A DNA stretch of 6,939 nucleotides from Christensenella sp. UBA3700 (GTDB taxonomy: Bacteria; Bacillota; Clostridia; Christensenellales; UBA3700): assembly GCA_002372775.1 (NCBI GenBank), contig DFIJ01000163.1, forward strand, positions 1 through 6,939, read 5' to 3'. The notes below the pieces were generated by a model. That model was given only the letters and a program-made list of their open reading frames with translations. It was not told the DNA's origin and did not search any database. This document shows, one piece after another, positions 6,813 to 6,939 of this stretch (positions within the stretch are counted from its first letter, which is position 1; the number at the start of each line of letters is the position of its first letter). A program made the translations under genes and the position numbers.

Positions 6813-6939
6813 ATGTTTTATAATAAAGATATAAACGAAGTATATGAAATCTTAGGAACTGGCAAAAGTGGTTTAACTGAAAAAAAAGCAAAAGAAATAG
6901 TCACTAAAAATGGTAAAAATGAGCTTCCTTCAACTAAAA
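6813..6939 (+). CDS. P2-type cation-transporting ATPase, N-terminal fragment
   Basis: The first 42 codons are visible and the frame is open at the window end. ATG at 6813 follows AGGAGG (6802-6807) by 5 bases. The visible part matches the Cation_ATPase_N domain that opens P2-type ATPases (calcium pumps and relatives): a helix ending V-Y-E-I-L-G-T, then S-G-L-T-E-K-K-A, then N-G-K-N-E-L-P. Such enzymes are membrane pumps driven by ATP that phosphorylate an aspartate in DKTGT. That motif and the membrane helices lie beyond the window, so the ion (calcium or other) cannot be decided. Its own promoter and the lon terminator suggest separate transcription from lon. Confidence 0.85.
   Translation, partial: MFYNKDINEVYEILGTGKSGLTEKKAKEIVTKNGKNELPSTK

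Overview
The window is AT-rich DNA of a Gram-positive type. It has strong AGGAGG-like ribosome sites, a TTG start, TAA for all three visible stops, and hairpin-plus-U-tract terminators. Together with InlB-type (Listeria-Bacteroides) repeat proteins, a bacterial Lon and a P2-type cation ATPase, this suggests a low-GC Bacillota, plausibly an uncultured gut lineage of the Bacilli/Erysipelotrichales/RF39 kind. The taxon is an inference from style only. Tryptophan is encoded by TGG and nothing requires the mycoplasma code.

Layout, all on the + strand: (1) positions 2-1414, the 3' part of a secreted or surface repeat protein: two InlB-like repeats, three Ig-like repeats and a cysteine-rich tail. 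(2) A terminator at 1419-1452. (3) Positions 1541-4228, a complete 895-residue secreted relative: signal peptide, a 98-residue tandem duplication, an Ig-like domain, six InlB-like repeats of two alternating kinds, and an unrecognised C-terminal domain with no anchor. (4) A terminator at 4234-4265. (5) A promoter and then lon, an ATP-dependent protease best read from TTG at 4381 (784 aa). (6) A terminator that begins inside the end of lon, at 6727-6753. (7) A new promoter and the first 42 codons of a P2-type cation-transporting ATPase running off the window.

Each gene appears to be its own transcription unit, because every junction has a terminator. The first two genes share domains and visible nucleotide similarity, so they are tandem relatives probably exposed at the cell surface. 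Lon (cytosolic protein quality control) and the ATPase (membrane ion transport) are housekeeping genes with no evident functional tie to the repeat proteins.

The most notable feature is the cysteine pattern. InlB-type repeats are normally cysteine-poor, but here almost every repeat and Ig-like domain carries an even number of cysteines at repeated spacings. In one Ig-like repeat a pair has been lost together. This suggests extracellular repeat proteins braced by disulfides. No clearly new multi-gene system was found.
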